In this document: piece after piece, positions 36,822 through 45,427 of the stretch
How the letters are laid out: each line of letters starts with the position of its first letter
Numbering within the stretch: position 1 is the stretch's first letter
NCBI RefSeq assembly: GCF_900115055.1
Contig: NZ_FOVD01000001.1
Span: 1,426,001-1,490,000, forward strand
Direction: 5' to 3'
Length of the DNA stretch: 64,000 nucleotides
DNA from: Chryseobacterium oleae
Lineage (GTDB): Bacteria; Bacteroidota; Bacteroidia; Flavobacteriales; Weeksellaceae
Notes under the pieces: model-generated
Told to the model about the DNA's origin: nothing
What the model saw: only the letters and a program-made list of their open reading frames with translations
Database searches by the model: none
Translations under genes and position numbers: made by a program

Positions 36822-39575
36822 ATGATCAGATTTTTATATTTCGTTGTTCTTTTCTTTTTTTCTACACAGTTGTTTTATGCCCAGGAAGAGAAATCTCCGG
36901 TAAGCATTAAAGTCTTGAATGAAGACCATAAAGAACTAAGCGGAGTTTCTGTTGTTATTGGCCAGATCTCTGCCTCTACAGATCAAGAAGGAAATACAAG
37001 TATTCCACTCTCAAAAGGAAAACATATCCTTAAAATTTCATACCCGGAGTACGAGGATAAGGAACTCACGATTAACGTTACTGCCACGCAATATATTACG
37101 ATCAATCTTAAACCTGTTAATAAACTGGAAGAGGTTGTTATATTCTCTAAAGAAAGTAAGGGATTAACCACCAAATCAGTCATAGACAGACAGGCGATGC
37201 AGCATTTACAGCCATCAAGTTTCACCGATCTGATGGAACTACTGCCCGGTGGACTGGCAAAATACCCTTCTTTTAAAGGAGTAAATAAAGCTACTCTGCG
37301 AGAAAATACAGGCGACATTTCGGGTGACAAGTACAGCACCTCATCGCTTGGTGTTCAGTTTATGGTGGATGACAATATCATTAATTCCAATGCAGATTTA
37401 CAGATTTCAATAGACCCAAAGCAGTTTTCAAACGGTCCTAAAGGAAGGGAAACAGCTTTTTCAGGGGTAGATATGAGGACTATTTCTACGAATGATATTG
37501 AAAAAGTAGAAATTATCAGAGGAATTCCTTCTGCCTCTTATGGTGACCTGACTTCGGGACTGATCAAAATAGAACGTAAAATAGGACAATCTCCTCTACA
37601 GGCCCGTTTCAAAGCAGATGGATACAGCAAACAATATTATGTAAGCAAGGGTTTTAAAATAACGGATCAATGGCAGCTGAGTGCAAGTGCGGATTATCTT
37701 GATTCCAAATCTGATCCTACGAATGAATTTGAAAATTACCAGCGCATCACAGCTTCTATCCGTTCCAAAAAAATGTCAAATTTATGGGGCAGACCTTTGG
37801 AATGGAGATCCAACATTGACTTTTCTACCAACATTGACAAAATGAAATACGATCCGGACAACGGATATCCTTCAACGGATAAGTATGAATCCACCAATAC
37901 AAGAATCAGCCTGACCAACAATTTCATTTATCAGCTGGACAAGGCTTCTTTCTTCAATAAACTGACTTTAAACACGGCTATCCGCCAGGGTTTTGAAAAA
38001 ATTGAGCAGGTAAAACTGATTCAGCTTTCAGGACCACGTTCATTTTCTCTGGCTACTGAGCAGGGTGAAAATGTAGGATTTTATCCGAACCTTCGTTATG
38101 TTGCCAATTTTTCAACGGAAGGAAAACCTTTGGATATTACTGCTTTATTCAAAGCCAATGGAGTAAGAAAAACGGGAGGAATTACCCATAATTATGAAGC
38201 CGGACTCGACTGGAGGTATTCAAAAAACAACGGAAAAGGCCTGCAATACGATATGAGAACGCCTCCATCTGCCTCTGTCAATATAGAAAGACCGAGAGCA
38301 TATGATGAAATTCCGGCCTCTAATCTGTTATCTGCTTTTTTCGGTGACCAGATGAGCTATGCGCTTGATCAGCATAAATTTACTTTGTATGCAGGTTTAA
38401 GAATGTCTAAAAATTTAGGGATTGATCGATCATTTGCCATCAGCAAAAAAGTTTTTACAGAGCCCAGGCTGAATTTTCAATACAACCTTCCGCATCTGAT
38501 GATCAACAATTATCCTTTGAAGACGGACATCACTTTAGGATATGGTCTTTTCTATAAGCAGCCTACGCTTCTGATGCTTTACCCGAATAAAGATTACTGG
38601 GATTATACTCAGCTGAATTATTACCATAATGATGAGCAGTATCGCTATGTCAATTTCATGACCTACGTACAATCGAGAGAAAATAAAGCGATTGAAGCAG
38701 CTAAAAGTATTAAAAAGGAAATCCGTCTCGACCTGAGCTACAGAAACCATGAGCTTTTCGTGACTTATTTCAAAGAAGATATGAACAATGGTTTCCGTAA
38801 TATGGTTCATACGGCAACTCATTCTTACAAACAATATGATGCGACACAGGTAGACCTGTCCCAATGGACCCCTAACGGACCGGATCTTACGAATGTTCCT
38901 TACGAATTAAAAACAAACCTTGGGGAATCTCTGATCACAGAAAACGGAAGTGAAACCTTAAAACAGGGGATCGAATTCGGTTATACTTCTCCAAGGATAA
39001 AAGCTATTAATACGAGATTTACGTTTACCGGTGCCTGGTTTAAAACGCAGTACAGAAACTCCGTTCCTTATGCTTTCAAGCCCAGTGTATCCATTGGTTT
39101 AGGACCATTCCCTTATTACGGAATTTATAAAAATGATAATGGTTATAATAATTCCAACATCAATTACAACGTACTGATCGATACTTACCTTCCAAGTCTG
39201 GATCTGATTGTTTCAGCTTCTTTACAAGGAAGTTTGTATGATCACAGTATTAATGACAGAAGAATCGCTGAACCTATTTCCTATTATGGAGCAGACGGCA
39301 TCATCCACCCTTTCACGGATGCGGACAGAACAGACATCTATAAACAGTGGCTGGTAAGAAATGTATCTGTAACTGATAACCTGGACAAAATAACCACTTT
39401 TACGCTTACCGGAAATATTAAAATAACGAAGAGCATTTACAAAGCCTTAAAGACTTCACTGTTTGTCAACAGACTCTTCAATTACAGCGCTCCTTATACG
39501 TTCAACAACGTAAAAGTGTACAGAAAAGGACTGAATACTCCATATTTCGGAATGGAATTAAATTATAATTTTTAA
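36822..39575 (+). CDS. TonB-dependent outer-membrane receptor
   Basis: A 917-residue receptor with a signal peptide (cleavage near FYAQ). It has an N-terminal carboxypeptidase-regulatory-like beta domain (about 25-100), a plug domain (about 110-260) containing DRQAMQHLQPSSFTDLMELL and IEKVEIIRGIPSASYGDLTSG, and a 22-strand-type barrel ending in an aromatic residue (GMELNYNF). It takes up a TonB-energised substrate. The promoter lies between two Fur-like boxes, and the following genes encode a DUF4876 lipoprotein, another outer-membrane barrel and a di-haem peroxidase, suggesting iron, haem or another metal complex. The substrate is not proven. Confidence 0.93.
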   Translation: MIRFLYFVVLFFFSTQLFYAQEEKSPVSIKVLNEDHKELSGVSVVIGQISASTDQEGNTSIPLSKGKHILKISYPEYEDKELTINVTATQYITINLKPVNKLEEVVIFSKESKGLTTKSVIDRQAMQHLQPSSFTDLMELLPGGLAKYPSFKGVNKATLRENTGDISGDKYSTSSLGVQFMVDDNIINSNADLQISIDPKQFSNGPKGRETAFSGVDMRTISTNDIEKVEIIRGIPSASYGDLTSGLIKIERKIGQSPLQARFKADGYSKQYYVSKGFKITDQWQLSASADYLDSKSDPTNEFENYQRITASIRSKKMSNLWGRPLEWRSNIDFSTNIDKMKYDPDNGYPSTDKYESTNTRISLTNNFIYQLDKASFFNKLTLNTAIRQGFEKIEQVKLIQLSGPRSFSLATEQGENVGFYPNLRYVANFSTEGKPLDITALFKANGVRKTGGITHNYEAGLDWRYSKNNGKGLQYDMRTPPSASVNIERPRAYDEIPASNLLSAFFGDQMSYALDQHKFTLYAGLRMSKNLGIDRSFAISKKVFTEPRLNFQYNLPHLMINNYPLKTDITLGYGLFYKQPTLLMLYPNKDYWDYTQLNYYHNDEQYRYVNFMTYVQSRENKAIEAAKSIKKEIRLDLSYRNHELFVTYFKEDMNNGFRNMVHTATHSYKQYDATQVDLSQWTPNGPDLTNVPYELKTNLGESLITENGSETLKQGIEFGYTSPRIKAINTRFTFTGAWFKTQYRNSVPYAFKPSVSIGLGPFPYYGIYKNDNGYNNSNINYNVLIDTYLPSLDLIVSASLQGSLYDHSINDRRIAEPISYYGADGIIHPFTDADRTDIYKQWLVRNVSVTDNLDKITTFTLTGNIKITKSIYKALKTSLFVNRLFNYSAPYTFNNVKVYRKGLNTPYFGMELNYNF

Positions 39576-39596
39576 TATATATCAAAAGAAAATAAC

Positions 39597-40823
39597 ATGA
39601 AAAAAAGAGTTATACTATTAAGTTTAGCAGCAATGATGACCGCTACATTTACGGTAACTTCTTGCTCCAGCGATGATGATTTCGGAGTAACAACTGCCCA
39701 GAAAGGAGCTTTAACTTTATCTTTTTCGGGAGATGATATTTCTTCTTACAAAACCCTTGACGTAGAGCTGAAAGAAGTAAACACGGGAGCAATCATTAAA
39801 CAAACAATAGAAAACAAAAACATCCATACTTTCGAGGTTCCTTACGGTTCTTATAAGATTACAGTAAACGGTGTCATCATTTCAAACAGTGATGAGATTG
39901 GAGTGGGTGCTTCTGCACAGACTGACATCTCAAAATTAATCACTACTCTTGAGATCCCGCTGATTCTGAAAAAATTCCACCAGGATTTTATCATTGAAGA
40001 AGTATTCTTTACAGGCGTGAAAACCGTTGATGGTAAAAACTATAATTCAAGCCGTTACTTCAAATTAACCAACAGTACCAAAAAAGTATTGTATGCCGAC
40101 AAGCTTATTCTGGGCCAGTCGGAATTCCTGACAACGGATGATAAAAACCCTACTCCCTATAACAAAGACCTTTCATTTCCTGTAAAAGCAGTGATGGTTT
40201 TACCCGGAACAGGAAATGAATATCCAGTACAGCCAGGTGACTTCATCGTTATTGCAGACAATGCTATCAATCATAAGGAAAACACAAGTACAGCATTTGA
40301 CCTTCACAACGCCAACTTTGAATTTCCATCTGTAAACCCGGCACTGGGACAGGTAGACAACCCTTCTGTTCCGAATGCGAGAATCATTTACACACAGATG
40401 AACTTTAATATGTTCTTCCTTCACGACCGTGGATTTGAAAGCTATGTGATTGCCCGTTTCCCTGCAGGAGAAAACGAAAGTACATTCCTTACGAATTTCA
40501 AATACAACTATACTTACCAAAACAGTGCAGGAGGAGTTACTTCAAAAAGCACGTATTCAATTCCAAACTCCTGGATTATAGATGGGGTAAACAACAGTAT
40601 TTCAACCAAATTTGTACATGTATTAACTTCAGCCAGCATCGACGGAGGATGGACATCGGTAGGAACAATTGATAAAGACCCTACCCGTTATGGAAAATCT
40701 GTTAGACGTAAAGTAACAGGACAGATGGACAATGGGAAAGATCTTTATATGGATACAAACAATTCGTCTAAAGACTTTACCAAAGATTCTGAACCAAGTC
40801 TTAAAGACGGTATTGTACACTAA
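39597..40823 (+). CDS. DUF4876 lipoprotein
   Basis: A 408-residue lipoprotein (signal ending VTSCSSDDD). Known: DUF4876 proteins are encoded next to TonB receptors in Bacteroidota and are probably surface or periplasmic substrate-binding partners. The N-terminal part is an Ig-like beta domain (GALTLSFSGDDISSYKTLDV...). The rest contains FIIEEVFFTGVKTVDGKNYN and IDKDPTRYGKSVRRK-type conserved segments. It starts 21 nt after the receptor gene and 18 nt before the barrel gene, in one operon. Inferred: it captures the ligand for the receptor. Confidence 0.85.
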   Translation: MKKRVILLSLAAMMTATFTVTSCSSDDDFGVTTAQKGALTLSFSGDDISSYKTLDVELKEVNTGAIIKQTIENKNIHTFEVPYGSYKITVNGVIISNSDEIGVGASAQTDISKLITTLEIPLILKKFHQDFIIEEVFFTGVKTVDGKNYNSSRYFKLTNSTKKVLYADKLILGQSEFLTTDDKNPTPYNKDLSFPVKAVMVLPGTGNEYPVQPGDFIVIADNAINHKENTSTAFDLHNANFEFPSVNPALGQVDNPSVPNARIIYTQMNFNMFFLHDRGFESYVIARFPAGENESTFLTNFKYNYTYQNSAGGVTSKSTYSIPNSWIIDGVNNSISTKFVHVLTSASIDGGWTSVGTIDKDPTRYGKSVRRKVTGQMDNGKDLYMDTNNSSKDFTKDSEPSLKDGIVH

Positions 40824-40841
40824 AAGTCAGATTACCTTATT

Positions 40842-42365
40842 ATGCTACATACCAAAGGATTTTTCTTCTTACTGTTGATTGGGTTTTCATTAACCGCAAA
40901 AGCTCAGGACAGTCTGAGTCTTTTCAAAACTCTTAACAACCAGTACAGCACAGAAAGACATTTTAAAAATAATTTTTACTATAATCCGGCATCAATGTCG
41001 GATTATAGTTCTGCTTCCTTCTCAGAATTCAATGCAGGATATCACAGCAATAATGAAAAAAGTTACCGCCAGCAATTGGGAAGTGGTAGCAAAGGCTTAA
41101 CTGTAGAAGCAAAATCTTTTCAAAAATTAAAGCCTAACCGCTACGTCTGGGGAAATGCAGGCTACCAGAATTTAAAAATCAATTCTGTAAACTGGAATGA
41201 AACTTTAGATTATGACCGCGTTGCCCCTTACATTACCTCAGATTCTGTAGGAGGTAAATTAAATCTCGAACGCTATCAGTTTGCCGGTGGTTATCTCCAA
41301 AAATTAAACCGCTGGACCTTCGCCGGACAGGTAAGCTATTCCGCACAGCTTGGATACCGCTCAAAAGATCCGAGAATGAGAAGCACTACTTCTGATCTGA
41401 AGATTAATGCCGGACTGAACTACAAGGTTTTCAAGGCCTATGAAATAGGTATTTTCGGTGAATTGAATAAATATACCCAGAATAATTCTGTCAACTTCCA
41501 GAGCTTATTGGGAAGACCTTATGTGTATCAGATGTCAGGCTTTGGCTTTTCCAACTATCTCTTTAATGGGGGAACCTTTCCTAAAAACACGTTTGAAGAA
41601 TTTACCTACAAGGGAGGACTCCAGATTTCCGGAAACGGAGGTCAGGATTTTTACCTTCAGGCATCCGCTGGAACGGGTAACAATAAGAAAAGTTATAATG
41701 ACGGTACCAATACATTCTTTGATATTTCTGATCTGAAAAATGAAAGCCTTGAAATAGAAGGAGCCAAGTTCTTCACTGTTTATGAAAAACACAGATTAGG
41801 CTTGTTAGTCAACTACAGAGCGGCAAGAAATACCGGATCAGAATATGGCTATTCTCTGAATACTGTAGCTTTAACCCAAATTTTTAAAAGAGAATCTTAC
41901 CGCAGGGAAAATTATGAAACGACCATAAAAGGTTTCTATCAGTACACTAAAGACAATTTTTCGGTGACCGCAATTCCTTTTTTTGGCCGTGAAGAAATTA
42001 AAGAAAGAAGATTATTTCCTGATGCCGGACAAAAATTCATTTACTCTTATTTCGGGATCAATGCAGACCTAAAACAGCAGATCAATGACCGTCAAATGGT
42101 TACATTTCAGCCTTATTTTTCTGCTAGAAAGGTGAGTAAATCGATTAATGCGCTGGCTACTACACCAAACGCCGGAGTAAACGAATGGATGCTTCACGAT
42201 TTCAATTTCCAGGCAAGTGACATCACTACATTCGGAGCATCTGTACGATATGATTTTAAGCTTGAAAAATTACCTGCATTCTTTGTAAGTGTACAATATC
42301 AATCCCAAAAAATTCAGAAAAAAAATAATAATTTTGCCGGAGGAAGCATCGGAATAACATTCTAA
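40842..42365 (+). CDS. Outer-membrane beta-barrel protein (DUF6850-like)
   Basis: A 507-residue protein with a signal peptide (cleavage near AKAQ), then repeated amphipathic beta strands rich in Tyr, Phe and Gly. It ends in a barrel-type C-terminus (NNFAGGSIGITF). It fits the DUF6850 outer-membrane family found with DUF4876 and TonB-receptor genes; the family name is from memory of this gene order and less certain than the barrel call. It lies 18 nt after the DUF4876 gene and 3 nt before the peroxidase gene. The function is unknown. Confidence 0.75.
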   Translation: MLHTKGFFFLLLIGFSLTAKAQDSLSLFKTLNNQYSTERHFKNNFYYNPASMSDYSSASFSEFNAGYHSNNEKSYRQQLGSGSKGLTVEAKSFQKLKPNRYVWGNAGYQNLKINSVNWNETLDYDRVAPYITSDSVGGKLNLERYQFAGGYLQKLNRWTFAGQVSYSAQLGYRSKDPRMRSTTSDLKINAGLNYKVFKAYEIGIFGELNKYTQNNSVNFQSLLGRPYVYQMSGFGFSNYLFNGGTFPKNTFEEFTYKGGLQISGNGGQDFYLQASAGTGNNKKSYNDGTNTFFDISDLKNESLEIEGAKFFTVYEKHRLGLLVNYRAARNTGSEYGYSLNTVALTQIFKRESYRRENYETTIKGFYQYTKDNFSVTAIPFFGREEIKERRLFPDAGQKFIYSYFGINADLKQQINDRQMVTFQPYFSARKVSKSINALATTPNAGVNEWMLHDFNFQASDITTFGASVRYDFKLEKLPAFFVSVQYQSQKIQKKNNNFAGGSIGITF

Positions 42366-42368
42366 ATA

Positions 42369-43517
42369 ATGAAAAGAGGTATATATTGGGTTTTAGGATT
42401 GGCTTTATTGGTATTGTGGAGTTTTACCTCCAAAGTACATCAGGATCTTTCGAATATGCAGGATCCGGGTATTGAAGATATTGTAAAAAGCTACAAGAAA
42501 GCCATCACAGACTGGCCGAAGCCCGATATCGATTACGGTATCCAATGGAAAGAATTTGCTCCTATTAAAAATGATACTGCTTTTTTCAGTGAGCAGGATA
42601 AGCCTAATGTTATTTTAGGTAAAATGCTCTTCTTCGATCCTAAATTATCCAAATCAAGCCAGGTTTCGTGCAGCTCATGCCATGATCCGGAAATGGGCTG
42701 GTCCGACCGCAGACGTGTTGCTTTGGGAAGCGACCATCTTTTAGGAAACAGAAATTCTATCTCCCTTTATAATATTGCAGAACGTCAGTCATTTTTCTGG
42801 GACGGAAGAGCAAAAACTCTTGAAGAGCAGGCTGCGGGTCCTCTGGGTGCCCATCACGAAATGGCAATGGATGTAAAAAATCTGCCTGCCAAAATACAGG
42901 CTGTGAAAGGATATCAGGAACTTTTCAAAAAAGCATACGGCACAGACAAAGTAACGTATGACAGAATAGTAAAAGCCATTGCCGATTTTCAGAAAACCAT
43001 CAAAAGCCAACCCAGCCGTTTCGATAAATTTCTTGAAGGAAAATACAGTGCTTTATCCGATGAGGAAATCTACGGCATGCATATTTTCCGTACCAAAGCC
43101 CGCTGCATGAATTGTCATAACGGGCAATACCTTACAGATGAATCTTTCCACAATATCGGGCTTACCTATTACAAAAAGAAATACCAGGATCTGGGACTGT
43201 ATGACGTCACCAAAAAACCTGAAGATGTGGGTAAATTCAGGACTCCGCAATTAAGAGATCTGATGCTTACCCAACCATGGATGCACAACGGACTCTTTAA
43301 TGATCTTGAAGGGGTTGTGAATATTTACAACAGCGGAATGCACCAGCTGGACCCCAGTCCTGAAAAAAAGAAGTTGGACCCGATGCACCCTGCTACCGAC
43401 CCTTTATTAAAGCCTCTGAACTTAACGAAAGAAGAAACCAAAGCGCTCGTTTCTTTCCTGGAATCTCTTTCAGGAACAAAATTTAAAATGAGACGCCCGG
43501 AATTTCCAACGGAATAG
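42369..43517 (+). CDS. Di-haem cytochrome-c peroxidase (MauG/CcpA family)
   Basis: A 382-residue periplasmic protein with an N-terminal signal or anchor helix (YWVLGLALLVLWSFTS). Two covalent haem motifs are visible: CSSCH (Cys101, Cys104, His105) and CMNCH (Cys246, Cys249, His250). Family motifs include LGKMLFFDPKLSKSSQVSC, RNSISLYNIA, FFWDGRAKTLEEQA and FRTPQLRDL. It reduces H2O2 with electrons from small cytochromes, or oxidises a protein or substrate as MauG does. As the last gene of the TonB/DUF4876 operon it may process the imported compound (inference). Confidence 0.93.
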   Translation: MKRGIYWVLGLALLVLWSFTSKVHQDLSNMQDPGIEDIVKSYKKAITDWPKPDIDYGIQWKEFAPIKNDTAFFSEQDKPNVILGKMLFFDPKLSKSSQVSCSSCHDPEMGWSDRRRVALGSDHLLGNRNSISLYNIAERQSFFWDGRAKTLEEQAAGPLGAHHEMAMDVKNLPAKIQAVKGYQELFKKAYGTDKVTYDRIVKAIADFQKTIKSQPSRFDKFLEGKYSALSDEEIYGMHIFRTKARCMNCHNGQYLTDESFHNIGLTYYKKKYQDLGLYDVTKKPEDVGKFRTPQLRDLMLTQPWMHNGLFNDLEGVVNIYNSGMHQLDPSPEKKKLDPMHPATDPLLKPLNLTKEETKALVSFLESLSGTKFKMRRPEFPTE

Positions 43518-43537
43518 ATTTAACCTGATTCAGACCT

Positions 43538-43545
43538 TATTTTTG
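43538..43545 (+). promoter_or_regulatory. -7 element upstream of the 184-aa unknown gene
   Basis: TATTTTTG, 37 nt before the ATG at 43583. No matching -33 was recognised. Confidence 0.35.
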
Positions 43546-43582
43546 GTTAAATAGTTTTATTTTAGCTAAAAATATTGGGATT

Positions 43583-44137
43583 ATGGGTAAAAAGTATTCA
43601 GAAAAGGAATTTAAAAAAATAATCAAAAAGCATATTTCGAATACGGATTTCGTGAAGGTTTATCTTGATAATGATTCTGCCATATTTGGCTTTTTAGTCA
43701 AATTTTCTGATGATTTTGTCATGATTGAAGAATCCAGTGATTTTGCGTTAATGGGCATTAAAATTATTCCCTATGACAGAATTGTAAGTATCCGCTATAA
43801 CGTATATGATAAAGTTTCCAAAGCTATCTATATGGGTGAAAACCTGATACAGTTTGATCACAAAATTATTAATAAAACGAATCTGGAAAATGCAGAATCT
43901 CTTTTTAAATCAATAAAAAAACAAGACTACCACTGTATTGTTGAAAGTAAAAAAAATAAAAAGGATTTGTTTTCAATTGGTGAAATTTTAGAAGTAAACG
44001 AGAAATCAGTTGTAATCAATAACTATGATGCAACAGGTAGAATCAATAAAAAACCTGATAAAATTTCTTTTAAAAATATTGATCTTATTAATTTCAACGA
44101 CAACTATTCTAAAGTTTTCAGAAAGTATCTGAAATAA
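43583..44137 (+). CDS. Unknown 184-aa protein with two Sm-like beta repeats
   Basis: The family is not recognised. Soluble, Lys rich, with no signal peptide. Two segments look like duplicated small beta-barrels: residues of about 28-72 (FGFLVKFSDDFVMIEES...IIPYDRIVSIRY) and about 130-178 (FSIGEILEVNEKSVVINNY...ISFKNIDLINFND). Each has the order of a short strand, Gly-x-h-h, a long strand and a final interface strand seen in Sm/LSm-like folds. An RNA-binding role is therefore possible but unproven. It is 28 nt before proC on the same strand. Confidence 0.7.
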   Translation: MGKKYSEKEFKKIIKKHISNTDFVKVYLDNDSAIFGFLVKFSDDFVMIEESSDFALMGIKIIPYDRIVSIRYNVYDKVSKAIYMGENLIQFDHKIINKTNLENAESLFKSIKKQDYHCIVESKKNKKDLFSIGEILEVNEKSVVINNYDATGRINKKPDKISFKNIDLINFNDNYSKVFRKYLK

Positions 44138-44165
44138 ATACCACTTATAAATAAAGAACACAAAC

Positions 44166-44969
44166 ATGAAAATAGCTATTCTCGGAGCCGGCAATATGGG
44201 CCTTTCCTTTTCAAAATCATTTTTAAAATATGAACTGATCAAGCCGCAGGATCTTCATCTGATTACAAGAAGCGAATCCAAAATCTCTAAAATAGCAGAA
44301 GAGTTTCCAAAATCCCAGATTTCTACTTTTGAAGAAACGAAGGAACTGGATGCCGATCTTATTATCATCGCCGTAAAACCTCAGGATTTTCAGCATGTGG
44401 CTCAGAATTTTCAATTTACATTAAAAGAAAATCAGATGGTTCTGTCTATTATGGCGGGAATTAAAATTGAAAAAATTCAGAAATTATTAAACCACCCTCT
44501 TGTCGTACGAGCCATGCCAAACTCTCCTACCCTTCTGGGAATGGGAATCACAGGATATACCGCTGCAGGAGGCATTTCTTTCAGCCAGCTGATCAATATT
44601 GAACGATTACTGAACAGCACAGGAAGATCCGTCTATCTCGAAAACGAAGATCTTTTAGATGGCGTTACAGCACTTTCAGGAAGCGGACCTGCTTACTTTT
44701 ACTACATCGTAGATGCTATGATCAAAGCCGGCGTAGAAATGGGAATCGATGAAAATCTGTCCAAACTCTTTGTACAACAAACGATGCTTGGGGCGTATCA
44801 CCTGATCAACAATTCTGAGAAAAGTCTTGAAGAACTAATCAAAGACGTAGCTTCCAAGGGCGGAACTACGGAAGCGGCTTTGAAAACTTTTGAAGACAAC
44901 AGCTTTAAAGAGATTTTAAAAAACGGAATTTTAAATGCTGAAAAAAGAGCTAAAGAACTAAACGGCTAA
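44166..44969 (+). CDS. proC: Pyrroline-5-carboxylate reductase
   Basis: A 267-residue cytoplasmic enzyme catalysing the last step of proline synthesis, reduction of pyrroline-5-carboxylate with NAD(P)H. The Rossmann motif ILGAGNMGLSF is at the N-terminus, with VKPQDF and the P5CR signature GSGPAYFYYIVDAMIKAG in the second half, ending with SKGGTTEAALK. Length and start are standard. Its last 20 nt overlap the 3' end of the convergent vanZ-family gene. Confidence 0.95.
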   Translation: MKIAILGAGNMGLSFSKSFLKYELIKPQDLHLITRSESKISKIAEEFPKSQISTFEETKELDADLIIIAVKPQDFQHVAQNFQFTLKENQMVLSIMAGIKIEKIQKLLNHPLVVRAMPNSPTLLGMGITGYTAAGGISFSQLINIERLLNSTGRSVYLENEDLLDGVTALSGSGPAYFYYIVDAMIKAGVEMGIDENLSKLFVQQTMLGAYHLINNSEKSLEELIKDVASKGGTTEAALKTFEDNSFKEILKNGILNAEKRAKELNG

Positions 44970-45372
44970 ATTTCTTTTCGATAAATCCACAAAACAGCCA
45001 ACCGAGAAAAACACCGAAGGTATTCAGAAGAATATCGTCTACCTCAAATATGCCCATTCTGGTAAAATACTGAAGTGCTTCAACGATGACAATGGATGCC
45101 ATAAAAGTATACATGAGTATTTTCAAATCTCTAAGCCGGGGAAAAATCCAGCCCAGAAACCCGAAAGGAATAAACATAACAATATTCCCCAAAACAATGA
45201 TCACAATATCTTTCCAGCTAATGGTGTTGTGAATAAATTCTATGGTAGAGAAAACAGGTTCTACCGTAATCAGATTATCATCATACTGAAATCTGCCCAT
45301 GCCCAAAAACATGAGGTAGAGTAAAAACAGCATATACGGTACAATAATGATTTTGTAAAATTTCTTTAACAT
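44950..45372 (-). CDS. VanZ-family membrane protein
   Basis: A 140-residue protein with about four transmembrane helices (IIIVPYMLFLLYLMFLGM, IVIIVLGNIVMFIPFGFLGW, ILMYTFMASIVIVEALQYF, LLNTFGVFLGWLFCGF) and the VanZ-like motif ALQYFTRMGIFEVDDILLNT. The frame extends to a TTG at 45379-45381, but that TTG is part of the -7 promoter element; the ATG at 45370-45372 is the start, giving an almost leaderless mRNA. Known: VanZ relatives affect teicoplanin tolerance; most are uncharacterised. The 3' end overlaps proC. Confidence 0.85.
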   Translation of the reverse strand: MLKKFYKIIIVPYMLFLLYLMFLGMGRFQYDDNLITVEPVFSTIEFIHNTISWKDIVIIVLGNIVMFIPFGFLGWIFPRLRDLKILMYTFMASIVIVEALQYFTRMGIFEVDDILLNTFGVFLGWLFCGFIEKKFSRLVL

Positions 45373-45378
45373 CAGGTG

Positions 45379-45386
45379 CAAATTTA
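45379..45386 (-). promoter_or_regulatory. -7 element of the vanZ-family gene; near-leaderless
   Basis: TAAATTTG on the minus strand is separated from the ATG by only CACCTG. Confidence 0.5.
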
Positions 45387-45402
45387 TTCATTTCAAAAAC
45401 AT

Positions 45403-45410
45403 TAAATTTG
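45403..45410 (+). promoter_or_regulatory. -7 element of lnt
   Basis: TAAATTTG, 17 nt before the lnt ATG. It is divergent from the vanZ promoter within a 55-bp gap. Confidence 0.5.
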
Positions 45411-45427
45411 TATGTTAAATCAATTTA

